Positions 23,601 through 35,600 of a DNA stretch of 64,000 bases are shown in pieces. Location of the stretch: positions 16,926,001 through 16,990,000 of the forward strand of contig CM075101.1 in assembly GCA_037576195.1 (NCBI GenBank), in the 5' to 3' direction. A model generated the notes under the pieces. That model did not search any database. It was given only the letters and a program-made list of their open reading frames with translations, and was not told where the DNA came from. The translations under genes were made by a program, and so were the position numbers. The DNA is from Phytoseiulus persimilis (lineage: Eukaryota; Arthropoda; Arachnida; Mesostigmata; Phytoseiidae). Each line of letters begins with the position of its first letter. Positions within the stretch are counted from its first letter, which is position 1.

Positions 23601-26600
23601 AGACTGAAGAAGGCGTAACGTAATTTCGCGCCGATGTTTAAACCCGGAGGCCGGTGAACATCAAGTCGATGGAAACGATGGCACATCGCCTCTTCCGCCC
23701 AATGGTCGTGAAGATTCACGCCGGAGCCAATAAATGCTGAATTCACGAATACCCACACACATCGGCAGACGCAGCTGCTAAGGTGATATTTCAATATCTG
23801 TGATGGCCTAGGGCTCGCGGCTTCTTCGCTCCGTTATCGATTGATGAGTGACCAGACCGGCGGCTTCTTCCTATCTCCGATCGACTTGAGGACAGCGGAG
23901 ACGACGAAGTCGGCAGGAGCTGGTCAGAGATCCCATCTATGTAGAGCTCGGACGTCCCGATCCCGTCAATAACGAGAGATCCGAACCGCGGCCCGGTAAA
24001 CGGGTGACCGAGCAACTCTTTCAGTGAGGCGACTCGCGTTCTCATGAACTTTTGTTCTCAGCTCACAAGCAGAAAATTCTGCCGTCTGGTGATCCGTTTC
24101 GACGACGACGCCGCAGCCGCAAGCACTGGTCAATCGATGGATCGATCGACCGACCGTCGAACCGGTCATTCGTCATCATGTACGTCGCGTCGGGAAAGTT
24201 CAGGGCATTTCGGTCAACAGACGGATGGTCTTTAAAGAATAAAGGCAGACAGACAGTCAGTCAGTCGGTCAAGCCGCGCCTGCCGTACGAGCACAAAATT
24301 TAAATGGAGTCTTGGGGTGGGGTTCACTGGGTTCCGGCCTCCTCCCCCGAACGGCAGCTGCTGAAAATGCCCCTGAACCCGAGCTAATTGCGCCATCTCA
24401 ACCCACCCCGCCAGTTGGCTCTTTTCCGCTCGAGTTTCTACGAAGGCCTAATACTCGCTCGCTTGCTGTTCTTCTGCTTCGTCCGCTCTCGCGTTCGGGT
24501 AATCGGAACTCTTGGAGTGCTTCTTTCGAGGCTTTCGTCCCGGGCCAGCTCCTAGTCCCAAGAGCGACCGCTTGTTACGTCTCACACCTCCAGTGAGTTC
24601 GCAACGAAACTTTATCGACAGCGACGCGAACACTCGATTGATTTCTCCATCAAAAAGTTTTCTCGCTGAGCTTGTTCCGTCCTGTCGACTGAGAAACGGT
24701 CGCCGTAGAAACCGCTAATGAGAAGTCCGTATGGCGTCTGACCTTCACGTCTTCCCCTTCTGCTGTCACTTTTTCTGTTGCTGCCCCGAAGTAAAGTCAT
24801 GTTCGGGATCGTCCTCCCCCACGATCTAAGCCATGATCTCCGGCTGTTGTTCGATATCTCAAATTTCTGAGCCCGGCAACGTTTTCGTCAGCCGGCTGGC
24901 GTCCGGCACCAAACAAAAACAAACCTATAACGCACCAGCAAGAAAATCAATTTGCGACTGAGTCACCATCACAATTCGTTTTCAAGATAATTTCGGTGAT
25001 TGGTTCATGCCTCATTGTTCCGCGCACGCCTCGGAGAAGTACATACCGAACTGGTTACTCCCATCAAGCCGGAATCCATAGAAAACGACCGTTTTCTTCT
25101 ATCTGCAAACTTCTTCATCTTCACGACGCGGCGCAGAGTTCACGGCTACGCTCATATCCAGGACCTGAGCCCGACGCTCTAGGTGGCCTCCTGGGAGAAC
25201 GCCAGAATCCGACTAGATTGGAGCCTTGTTTGACTTATTCGCTACATCGCACGATACGACAACGAGCATTCGGCCCGAGGTGTATTTGATCGCTCCGATC
25301 CGAAATCGAGAGAATGGAAGCAAGGTGTCAAGTTCCCGGTAGAGAGCTCTGTGGTCGTCGGAAACGGCACCGCTCCGCGAGCTCGGCCCACAGTCCGCTC
25401 GCGGTTCGTCTCTCCCATAGAGCAGAGCGTGGCCGGCTTCTTTCCCGAAACGCTCAGAGCCCGAGAGAGATTCACCACGGTTTACGACGTTCTGTTGGCG
25501 AGAGTCGAGACCGATGCTGGGCGTATTCGATTCCCAGCTCAATCCAACGAAGTTTCTCCTTACGATGTTTAGAGCGATGTCGCGGATCCAGAGGAGAGGA
25601 ATAACAGTGCCCTGAACGCATCTCTCCGTAGCATCTCGATTTTTGAGAGTAGACTGCTCGCGAATAGAATCCGTTTTTCTCTCGAACTCGGTTGAACCGT
25701 GGCTGTCGTCAATAAAAGGTTCGGTTTATCTGTCGGCCGCTGAACCGGCCCAGTCGTCATCGTCTACCCCGTCGTTCACCAGGCCGGCCCGTCACGACGG
25801 ACAGGCAGAAAAAGAAGAGAAGAAGGAGCCATCCAGGCGGCCACAACAACGAGCAACCTTCTTCATGCCCACTTGACTGACTAGCGGTCTGGCTAGGTGC
25901 CTACCTGCTGCCTCTGACCCGAGTAACTCGCCCAGCGCTCAACCCTCCCCACGCTTCCCAGTTCGGATGCCCCACCGCGGCCCGACGACGCAGCTGCACT
26001 TCCCGACTATGACGACTGCTCTAAGAGGAAGAACGCCGAGAAGAAAGATAGCCACAAGAAGAAGCGAAAGGTTGAAAAATGCCCCTGGTCGCTCGCCTAA
26101 CCGGTCTTCCCCGTTCGATCGGGGCCGAACCATTCAGCCGGGTTTGGAGAGCCTCTTGAACCTGAATTCCATAGTTTCGTCCGCTTGCTCGCTCGGAGAC
26201 GCGATCTCAAAAAGGAGAGTCCGATTCGCCCGAGATTCTTGCGAACAATAATGCACAAAAGCCGGGCGACCGAAAAGTCCATGCAGTTGCTTCCTGTCGT
26301 TATTTTCCAAATTCGTTGTAGCGCGCTTTCGGTAACATACCCCAAACACTGACGGATCCTAATTAGAAGTTCCGTCCGGGGCGGCACTCGATGTCAACAA
26401 ACGACGTCGAAGTCTTTGAAAGGCTCGCCATCCGACCGACCGAGTGTTTGGGTGAGGCGAGCTCAAGTGGGGAGATGGAAACTAACAAACGACACGATCG
26501 TCAACCGGATTCAGGATGGGGACCTACACAAACACAGGAAACGTTTGTACCGTACGACGATTTGACGTCGGACGTCAATCCGAAGCTGGTTGTGACTGTC

Positions 26601-28350
26601 GCCGTTGCCGCTGCTAGATGCAAATTAGTCTCTCGTATCGCTGGTTCTGATCTTCAGCACATCTGCCGCCGCCGCTGTCGTCGTTTCCATCTTGGATGAA
26701 ACTATCTTCCTCTACTCAGCTCTGCGCTTCTCTTAGATCGAGAAGGAGTGTTGAAATACCGAGCATCGCTTCTTGAACAACAGCAGCGACTGTGAGGCAG
26801 CGAGATCGGATTTCTCGGGAGCCACTTCATACGAAAGAAAGAGCGCACGCAGAGAGGGCTCGCAGTCCTCAAGTCCCCGCTGAAGCCTCATGAAACTGTT
26901 TACAGAAGTAATTCGAAACTCCGAAGTTTCGAGCGCGTTCGTGATGCTTTCCGCAAGCTGGCCGTTCAGTGTGACTGCGCGTTGCCCGGTTCAACTGCGA
27001 CGGGCCATCCATAGCAAAAGTGTCTCCGAGATACTCGTAATAGTACTTTTGTTTCTTCCCAGAACCACTTGACCACAGTGGGCACTCATCGCGAGAGGAA
27101 CTCCACTCGAAAGAAAGACGTTCTCAAAAATCGAAGATGGTTACTTGTTCAACCTTTGTCTTTCCATTGTTATAATAACCGTTGGAATAACGGCAGAATC
27201 TCCAAGCCCGCTCATGTTCGAGAGCGCTACTCATCCGCACATACATTGAGTTCCGTTAGCAACATAATGATAAAATTTCGGAAGCGTGGATCACGTTTTT
27301 CGGTTCACGGTAGACACTATCGGAATAAATGGTCTAGAGCAGAGGACGTCAAACTTCTCCGAGATTGTTGGAAGTTGTAGCACCCTGGGGTGACGCGAAA
27401 CACACTCTGGTCGACCACCCCTGGTCTAGAGACTCGCAACCCCAGAAGGCCTTCAAGAACTTCCTTCCCCGCTGCACAAAAATAGGGCCCCGAGTCAGCG
27501 GTGCTAGAGATTCCGATTCCATGGCACAGGATGGAGCAAGCGGCGAACGACCAAGATCAGTGACCCTCTCCGGCTAACTGGCCCGCAGTGCTGGACACGC
27601 GCCAACATGTCGAGCGGCATCGCGATCCAGAGATAAGGGACCTGCTGTTCTAGTTGATTGGGAACGAATGAATACCGAGTTCTACCCGTAGGGATGGAAA
27701 AAAGATCCGGCGCACTAGTTAATGAACCAGAAGACTTACCACATGGATTCTTCTCTCGGACGTTTGCGATGGCACTCGAGCAATCCCTTCGGAGTGAAAG
27801 GATTCACGTTGACCTGTTTCCTCTCGACCAGGGGTGTTCTCGATGGTCGCTTCGCAGGAGTGTCGCCAAACAAGGGACTATCGGAGCATTTTGCAGGACT
27901 TGAATCAACAACGCGACCGTGATCTTGAGTTTGCTTTTGGAAGTAGTGAAGTCTACCGTTAAGGGATGACAGCCGCCCTCCGTGACTTAGTCCGCCATTC
28001 GAACGTCGAGCCACCGGCGACTGCGAACCGTCTGCATCTGGAAACAGTCGAGCACGAATTCGCGGCTCGGTTTTGGGCTGCTGACTCCGTTCGAACAAAG
28101 TTTTCGGCGTTTGTGGCGATCCCATCAGTCGCAGCGTACGGATACCTTGGTACGGCGGGGAATTGACGAGATTGGGTGTGATAGGGGTGCGCTGAATCGG
28201 AGTAACCTTCCCGACTTGCTTCTGCTTACCGCCTACCCACGGTGTCTGTGGCACAATACCGGGCTCTGAGCCGGAGTCAGAAGAAGTGTTCAACTCTTCG
28301 ATCGGCTCATCGCTGAAGTCGAGACGCTGGCGACAGCCCGGTGACGACAT
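14686..28350 (-). CDS. wee1: Wee1-like kinase, copy 1 (five coding exons)
   Basis: Wee1 phosphorylates the inhibitory Tyr of CDK1 and delays mitosis. The coding exons read in phase: 28350-27740, 16259-16113, 15985-15709, 15570-15434 and 15286-14686, about 590 residues. Exon 1 starts [16 protein letters not shown] and holds the family's Ser/Thr-Pro-rich N-terminus with [11 protein letters not shown] motifs and [11 protein letters not shown]. Exon 2 has an Asn run and YLSPND. Exons 3-5 are the kinase: [18 protein letters not shown], the Wee-type HMDIKPGN catalytic loop, DLG in place of [16 protein letters not shown], and the post-kinase [11 protein letters not shown] coiled segment. Donors and acceptors are canonical (e.g. 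GTAAGT at 27739), and all split codons restore sense residues. Intron 1 is about 11.5 kb, the others 100-150 bp. A tandem paralogue lies 4 kb further right. The identity is firm; the exact start codon is less so. Confidence 0.9.
16918..17050. promoter_or_regulatory. Intron island i1 shared with wee1 copy 2
   Basis: It lies in the large intron of copy 1, about 0.7 kb from exon 2. It aligns with 34497-34640 of copy 2: GAACCAGTTTTT, then GGGCCTCTCG(G)TTC, then ACATTTAAATTTAGAAAGC versus GCATTCAAATTTGGAGAGC. The role is unknown; conserved intronic control DNA is one option. Confidence 0.45.
17051..19540. other. Large intron of wee1 copy 1, first part
   Basis: No gene recognised. It includes a short GC-rich alternating CGCGCGCG at about 17937-17946 and a number of stop-free but featureless frames on both strands. 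Confidence 0.4.
19545..19865. promoter_or_regulatory. Intron island i2 shared with wee1 copy 2
   Basis: Aligns collinearly with 36945-37215. Shared words include GATGACCA.GC..ATTCG.CCTTCGTCA, CATCTGCTGAACC, ACCGGAAGG.TCTCAT, GAAGTG.ATTGTTTG and GATGCCGA.ACAAGTT. Reading frames differ between copies, which argues against an exon. Confidence 0.5.
21175..21480. promoter_or_regulatory. Intron island i3 shared with wee1 copy 2 (strongest)
   Basis: Aligns with 38105-38380. There is a perfect 23-bp block at 21189-21211 (CCATCGCCCACCTGACGTTC within it). Then come TGATCTGGATCCATA, CACCATATGGC.TCTCCCGTTT, ACAGCAATTTTCTCTC and GAACGGGTTTT. Similarity over the middle 110 bp is about 80%. The frame is not kept across indels, so non-coding constraint is the simpler reading. 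Confidence 0.6.
22440..22530. promoter_or_regulatory. Intron island i4 shared with wee1 copy 2
   Basis: GTCGCAGGTGCACTAGGTTAG and its neighbourhood match GTCGCAGGTGCACTGGGTTAG at 39330-39356. This is the most exon-1-proximal island noticed, in the same order as the others. Confidence 0.45.
22531..27738. other. Large intron of wee1 copy 1, remainder
   Basis: No gene recognised. It has a (CAGT)n-like short run at about 24244-24270 and many short frames without motifs. Intron 1 ends at the GTAAGT donor read on the minus strand at 27739. Confidence 0.4.
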
Positions 28351-29690
28351 TTCCTGGATGATTGAGAACTCCGGAGAGCAGTTTCTGAAGAGATCCGCAC
28401 CGGTGAAACTCGCTTTCGAGGTGGGTCGACCTATGCGACACTGTTCCGCAGAACTGGCACAGAGTTGGAAATGATGTTTCGCCACAAAACAACAAAGTTC
28501 GAAACCGGCTTGAGAGATCAACGCGCTCTTGCACTTCCGATTGTCAACACAAACACATTGAGTCGCATCCGATCATTGAGAGTTTTCCATTATTCAACGC
28601 ATTTCTTCTCGCGGCACAAACACAACTCCAAACTTTGGCTCAGCGCGAATCCTGTTATGTAAACTACAACATTAAGTACTCCGCATAACAACCAACAAAG
28701 GTGTGGGACAACACAACGTCCAGCCGCAACGAGCGAGTATACCGAACTGAACGGGCTGTACACATCCAGCGCTAACTCTCCGGTCATGTACAGCGAGAGT
28801 GAGTTCTGTTCTTAGCGCCGAAATCCTCCACCAATGGCATGGCGGTGAGTTTCGTGACGTCATCGTCGAGGTGGAGAGGGTAATTTGAAAGTTTCACCGC
28901 CAAATGATTACCGGTCACACCACATGACTCAAGATGCCCTTACCCAGAGGATGACGTTCTATCGATTCAATCAATCGTTTCTTCACGGAGAGCATCGGCT
29001 GGGGAACTTCCAGGACGATGGAAAATTCGAAGCGAGCCCTAGGATTCGGCGTGTGCCTCTCAATACGCAGCGCGATGTTCTAGCGGCTCATATGTGTGAG
29101 TCATACGCTGCAGGCAGAATATTCAAGTGAAAAAGTACGTTATGGAACGACGCGCAGACGGCTCGAACGATGCCGTTGGGGCAATCACAGACTGTAAATG
29201 CTCCATCCAACGGTTATTCGTGATGACGTCTCGAAGAAATCGTTAACGACATTCAACGTCGTTTTGAATTTTAGAAGAAGAAGAAGAAAACGAGCATCCA
29301 CGGTCGACTAGTGCGCGATTTAAATAAGTGGAGCGTGTTGAATAAGATCTTGGAAGGGTTATGGTGTACTCCAATTTGAGGATACGATATGTCGTGATAG
29401 AAACCTCGCCGATGAGCTTTGTCGGAGCAGCATTCCTCCATGAATTTTTGCCGGTGATTCCATCTGCGCACTTCGTATAGATACTTCGAACTCTGGTCAG
29501 TCGCGGTCGCCGGTTCCACTGGCCAAAACTAGGCGCGAATCGAGAGCGACAACCACATTCACTGCCCCCCCCCCCCCCCCCCCGTTCCGTTAGAGAAACG
29601 GTGCATTCAGGAGAACTCGAGATAATTTAACGGGGCGAGGGACACTCGAGGAGAGTGGAATGGACGAGTGAGCTTGGATTTCGAATTTAC
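28351..29690. other. Upstream region of wee1 copy 1
   Basis: Putative 5' UTR and promoter side of copy 1. The wee1 frame stays open upstream of the chosen ATG to about 28521, and an acceptor-like TGTGCCAG at about 28454-28461 (minus) could mark a 5' exon. A homopolymer of about 17 C lies at 29567-29583. No TATA box is evident. Confidence 0.4.
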
Positions 29691-29693
29691 CCG

Positions 29694-29850
29694 TGATGCG
29701 AGCTCTTACGAACTTTCCATCATTATCGGCCATCGCATAAGCAATGAGGAAGTCGAATGAACCTTCCCCGAGAGTTTCCTCAGTAGGCACGCTCCATGCA
29801 TGCCAGGAGATTCCATCAGGAACTCGACGTTTTTTATTGTCGAAATCGCG
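29694..29850 (-). CDS. Unidentified exon-like ORF
   Basis: A minus-strand frame reads ...DFDNKKRRVPDGISWHAW and then SVPTEETLGEGSFDFLIAYA, continuing MADNDGKFVRARIT. It is bordered by a pyrimidine-rich acceptor candidate (CCTCATAAAG, about 29851) and a GTAAAT donor at about 29693. The composition (aromatic, acidic, few Ser/Arg) is unlike the chance frames around it. The family is not recognised and no partner exon was found within 2 kb, so it may be an orphan or relic exon. Confidence 0.3.
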
Positions 29851-32611
29851 GCTTTATGAGGATGTGGGAAGGAGGCCATTGTTCTCTCTTCCGACAAAAG
29901 GAGCTTGGTGCATGCAATGGATTCGACACGTAACCGATAGTGTTCTCGTACATGATATCTGCATCGCGATTCGGTGAAATACCTCATTCGGATGTACTCG
30001 AGAGGATACTCGGAGCAGAGGCAGAGCGTATCTGTCGGTGAAATGGAAGTATCGTCCGCGGAAGGCTCCCAAGAACAACAGAGAACAGAGCGTCGCATGG
30101 CCCTTTCTCGCGTAAGACCGCTTTCGGTCCGAAATCAGGTCACATGTACTAGTGTACAGAGTTTTCTCCGCCAACACGAAAGGAGCGTCTGTCTGAGCAT
30201 CTTGAAGGCTCTTATTCAGAAAGAGGAGTCGTTGTACTTGGGAATTAAGTGGAGAATTTATAACCTGCTGATTTTCGATTGAGTGAGTGAGAGCTAAGAA
30301 GCCGACGAAACATCTGGATGTCTTAACGATTCAGCTTCCATGCTAACAGACTTCCTCCATACGCAAAGTCTCCCGTGTTTCGAAAACGATGGCCCTGGCA
30401 AGCGTCCGGTACCCCCTAGTTTCATGAAAGGATCAGCTATTGTGAACGGGAAGCCAAAGTACATCCATGGTATTCCATCTCACGAAAAAAGTGCCACCGC
30501 GTTTTGCAAACACCAACTGATTTGACCGGTTCCGGGCCTACACACGAGACCTCCATGCGACACGTTTTGATACCGAAGGGAAGTCGGGCACAGTCTCATA
30601 ACAGAGCGGGCCACCTTTCAACCATACATTACGAACATCTGCCCCAAGCGAAACCGAAAGCGCTGCGGCGGCCACTCCACTTGAAAAACCTCAAAATCCA
30701 TCTTGGAAGAAATGGAGGAGACCACGCATGGAACGCTTGCACCCATAGACGCTGCCTCAACTCCCATCCGATTCATCCTTTCTCATATCACGAATCCGAG
30801 TTCAGAATCAACCCAAAGAGAACCTTCTGCACTCCTCCTGAAACCTACTGATCACTCCCGTCTCCATACAGAGCGCCGGAACCGTTATTTGCTTTTGTTC
30901 GATGACTGCTCACAGTTATCCGCCGGTGGGGAACCTCAGCAAGAATGGCGACGTCAGTGTCGTCTAGCTCAGGTGTTCCGCTGGGGGAGACGTCTTCGAA
31001 TTAGGTCTGTTGAAGAAGCTCGGCTGCTCACGCGTCGTCCGTAGCGTTAACGAATTCACCGGAAACGGAGCGCCCCAAGTAAACTAGGGGAGCAGGACTC
31101 GATCGGGGGATTCACTATGACCGCCACGCCGTTGCGGAAGTACTGACTTGAATTAATTGAATGTTGTTGCTCACTGGCATGGATATGGATTGACCACGCT
31201 CAATATTCAATCGTACAACACCGAGTCCATGAGTACTCGAAGCATGAAACCATGCTTGAGGGCAGATTCTTCTCTCGAGTCATCTGTTTGCGGTGAGCTT
31301 CCACGAGACACTACCTACTCTTGTCCGGAAGGAGAACTCATCAGGTACGGGAAATGATACGTCTTGTATATTTGCACTCAGCTGCAGGGTTGTACTACCT
31401 ACAAGCCGAACTTCTCCTTCCTCCTGACCTTGGCTGCTAATAAACATGGAGTCTGGATTTATTTGGGTACATGCCACGTAATTGAGCACAGGACAGCAAG
31501 GATAACGGGAACTCACCACACTGGTGTTTTTATTTTACACAACGTATTAGAACGAACTCTGCAAACCACGGAATGATTTCACAAGGAACGTATCAACAGC
31601 ATACATGGAACACACATCAAACAGCGACAGGTAACTCCTCTCCTTCTATTCTTCTGCACTGTGAATATCCTCTCACGAGAATTCCGACCAAAAGTTCATC
31701 TTGGCGTCACACATGACAAAAAAACTAACATGATTTTCGTTTCGAGCAGCGAAGTCATTTCCTCCTCCGTTTGCTTTCTCTCTTCATCGTCCTTTGATAA
31801 ACCTCCGGGCTCGTTAGTGGACACCGCCGCACCCTGCTAATCAATATCGTCAAGTTTCGTGAATCATCTGATTTTCCTTACACAGAAATTACTCCATGTC
31901 ACGTTGCACTGGAAGGATCGTCAAGTGTTTGAAAAACTGCAACCTCTCTTTGGCATCTTATTGGCGTCACCTGCACGACCACCTGCTAGATCAGTTTAGC
32001 GGATAGATCGTCCCGAAGCTTTCCTTGTGATGTGATCATACGATCGGTCCTTTAGAACCTTTGGTACACGGATCACATACGGTCACGTGAGCTCATGTCA
32101 GCCTCTCCTCCACAGAATAATTCAGAATTTCGTCGTCACACCGAGGTTACACAGATTCCCTCAAATACCGATAATGTAATCATGTACTCGACTGCCTCCG
32201 GTCGCAGCGGATTTCAGGATCATTATGTTGGTTGAACTGCGGTGTTGGTGAAACTCTTCCTTTTCATAAGTTATCTTTACAAAAACCAATTTAAAACGAC
32301 GGCAATCAGCCCCGATTACCAGCACCCGATCGGCAGGAGAGAACCGGATGCCTGTTTCTCTGTAGCGCAGAGGCGTCTCCTCCCGAGAAGAAAAGGTGCC
32401 GGTCCGGACGGATTCGAAACAACCACGTGCCACTCTGGCGAGCGCGAAGAACCACACACTTCACTTCCTCCGGAAAGTCGAAAGCTAATGATTCGGATCG
32501 CTTCTTCACATACTCTCAGCTCTCAGACCTTATTTTTGTGCTTTCCCCGCCCTGTCCGTCTACAGTGGAGACTAACGGTGAGAAAGACTTGAAGACATAC
32601 GCTCTCGACGA
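29851..32611. other. Spacer between the wee1 copies
   Basis: About 2.8 kb downstream of wee1 copy 2 and upstream of the 29.7-kb frame. No recognised gene, repeat or canonical poly(A) signal close to the copy-2 stop; the nearest variant is AATAAG on the minus strand at about 32530. Confidence 0.4.
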
Positions 32612-35600
32612 TTACTGTGCACTGTTCGACCGAGGACAACCTCGTCCAACAAACAAACTCCGTCTCACAGGGGGGTACTCTTTGCTTTCTTTATAGTTTC
32701 TACGGCTCGCTAAAAAGTCCGGAGGATTCCGCAAAAAATTGAAATTCAAACGATTCCCGAAGTACTCTTGCCGGAGCTGACGGAGCTGTTCCTCAAGTAC
32801 ATGGCATTTGAATCGCTCCGCGTTGAGCTCCATGCGGAGTTGTGCTTTCGATTTTTTCGTGTAAGGTACGAGACGTGGATCTCGCACAAGTTCTTGAGAC
32901 GATGGCCTGGTTAGAGGATCGGGATCACACAGCGACCTGACGAGGTTGTTGAAGTCATCACTGAACCTCGGTATGGGGTCGAGTTGACCTTTCCGTAGCA
33001 TCTGCCATTCATCGCCGTTTTTCGGCAGCGGCCTCCCACGCCCAAGTTCGTAGAGTATCAGTCCGAGACTGAAAATGTCGGCTTTCTGGAGGTTCGAATA
33101 GTCGTCTCGCAGAAGTTCTGGCGCCAGGTATCGGCAGTCTCCTTCTTCGACCTCGGGGTTGAGCGATGATGTAACTAGACCAAGATCCCCTATTTTATAG
33201 GTGATGTGTTCATCAACCTCGTGTTCTTGAGGGATGGATTCGTCGTCCTCGGGTGTCGTCTCTTTCCTGAAATGATAGGTGACTCTTAGTGCGACAGTAA
33301 ACAACTCAAAAGCTCCTCAGAAATCGAGCCGGTAAGCTAGCAGCTATCCCCATGACGCCCCCCCCCACTCTGAAGATTCTATGAAATTTGTGCTCCAAGG
33401 GGAGGCAGCTACAATCCGCGACTTACTTTGATATGAAGATGTTTCCGGGTTTGATATCCATATGGACAAGATTCTGACTGTGAATGAATTTCAACCCGTT
33501 CGCGACGTGGAGCCCGAGTCGTCGCAGCTGATGCTCACTCAAGGGTCTCCCTCTCTCTTGTTGCTGGAATCAAACGAAACTTCTCAGCTTCAACGCTCCG
33601 AAAAGATTCTCCCCGGACGAGACGAGGTTGATGAAGCTGTCAGTTAAGATAAGAAAATCTCGGAAACATCATATTGACGAGCCAGTATCACCTCTTGCAT
33701 CAGGTCCTGAAGACTGCCACCATTGCAAAATTCGTTCTGGATGATCATGTGGTTGAGCTCCGCCCACGCGGAATAGTATCGGACCACATGAGTGTTTGCA
33801 CCGAGAACTGCATGAGCCCAAACCTCTGTGAGGGAAGCTTTTTCAGCTGCACTGCCCTGCATGGGCTTCTTGAGCTTTTTGATGGCGTAAATGCAGCCGT
33901 CGAGCCGATGGATACATTTGAAAACAGCACCGAACTCGCCATTCCCGATCTGATCCAGCTCAACGAATTCCTGCTCATATCTGGAAGCGGAACACATACT
34001 CGATTATTGGAATTCGAATAAGAATCCGAATTACCTTGATGATCTTCCATGGATTCACTAGAAACCGGCTACATCTTTCAACTGAGAGAACCATTACCTT
34101 GAATACGTGCTGTCGTTCGGGGAAAGATACATGCGCTGAATTTTGGCGTGACGATCCAGCTCTTCAATGCCGTACATGGAAGTCGAGGCGACATCGGTGT
34201 TGCTTACGTTGTCATTATCATTGTTGTTGTTGTTGTCCGGATCCTCACTGAAAATTGACATTCGGTATTCTAAGGATATCCATAATGGTTACGGATCACC
34301 CCGGTTCGGTTAACCTTACGATGGGCCCGTGGCGCAAGTTCATTTGACTGAGAAAAAATCACCGAATCGATCGCGCATTCTGCGACGGGAGGCGACGAGT
34401 TTTCATCGGCTGGAACAGAGGAGCCAGACAGATGAACCGTTACGTTAAGGAACGGGCGCCTGCCATAGATCTCTGCTTCTGGTAGCGGAGGTAGAAGAAC
34501 CAGTTTTTTTTATTTTAACGGTTTTCATGTCTGGGGGCCTCTCGGTTCCAGCATTGCAAGCTCGCCAACTCTGACGAGATCCGGACCGTTCTCGGTCAGC
34601 ATTCAAATTTGGAGAGCAAGCTCTCGCTTCTCGCAGACGAATAGTCTGCATCCGCTACTGATGGTTTGGATTTTCTCACACTTTGAGCGACCAGTAAATA
34701 CACCAGGAGCTCGCAGTTCCCCACTACGTGATCCTCCACCGAAAACTGTGCCGCTCTTCATGTTGATATCGATTCAGGAGAGAGATTTCAGAGGATTCCA
34801 CTCTGACTTGATGTTATTAGGGAATGAGACTCGGAATTCAGTTGGAAGGGGTCCCATCACCGACGAGACAATACATTAGCCACCGCATGAGTATTTGCAC
34901 ATTGATATCGACGTACTCCCGACCAGAATAAGATAGACAAAGTGTTGGATTTGGTCGAAGCAGCCTTGCGCTCACGCTCCGACTTGATGTATGGTTTCCA
35001 CGATGACTTCGAGCGTGAGTCTTTCAGGCCGGCCGACGCGTCACAGGTTAGCGGAACTGTTTGCGGGAAGAGCAACTGCCGTAAGATCATGAAGCTCGGC
35101 GAAGTGACAAAGATCCCCAGTCCAGGGAACGGAGGCGGGACTGATGGTCCAAACTTTTTGCTCGGAAGTCACGGAGCAGTAGGAGTGGGAGAGCGGTTCC
35201 GTACTCCAGCCCAGTCGCATAGATCTCCGGACCCCGAGAATAACGTCGGATCCCTTTTCGGATCATCACACACATTTTCTGATCTGAAGGTCAGTGTGAA
35301 CGTAGATGCAAATGTCTGATGCTCGACAACTTCGCGGCGGTCGGGAAACTCCGAAGCGTCGGATTGTTTTCTCGCCGAAGGTCGACCGGCTTGTGCCGTC
35401 GTCGACACCGCAAATAAGGTGCGGTGTGTTGATGTCGTCAAGGCTGAAGAAACCGTTGAGAAGACACGCGGCTCACGTTCTCGGTTTCGTCTTCCCTGTC
35501 CTTCGTTACTGATTCCGATCTGAACGGAAATCCAGCGACGAGCATCAGCTCTCCGCAGAACCTCAGATTGTCAAGAGCTGGTGGTCGTGGCCAACATTTT

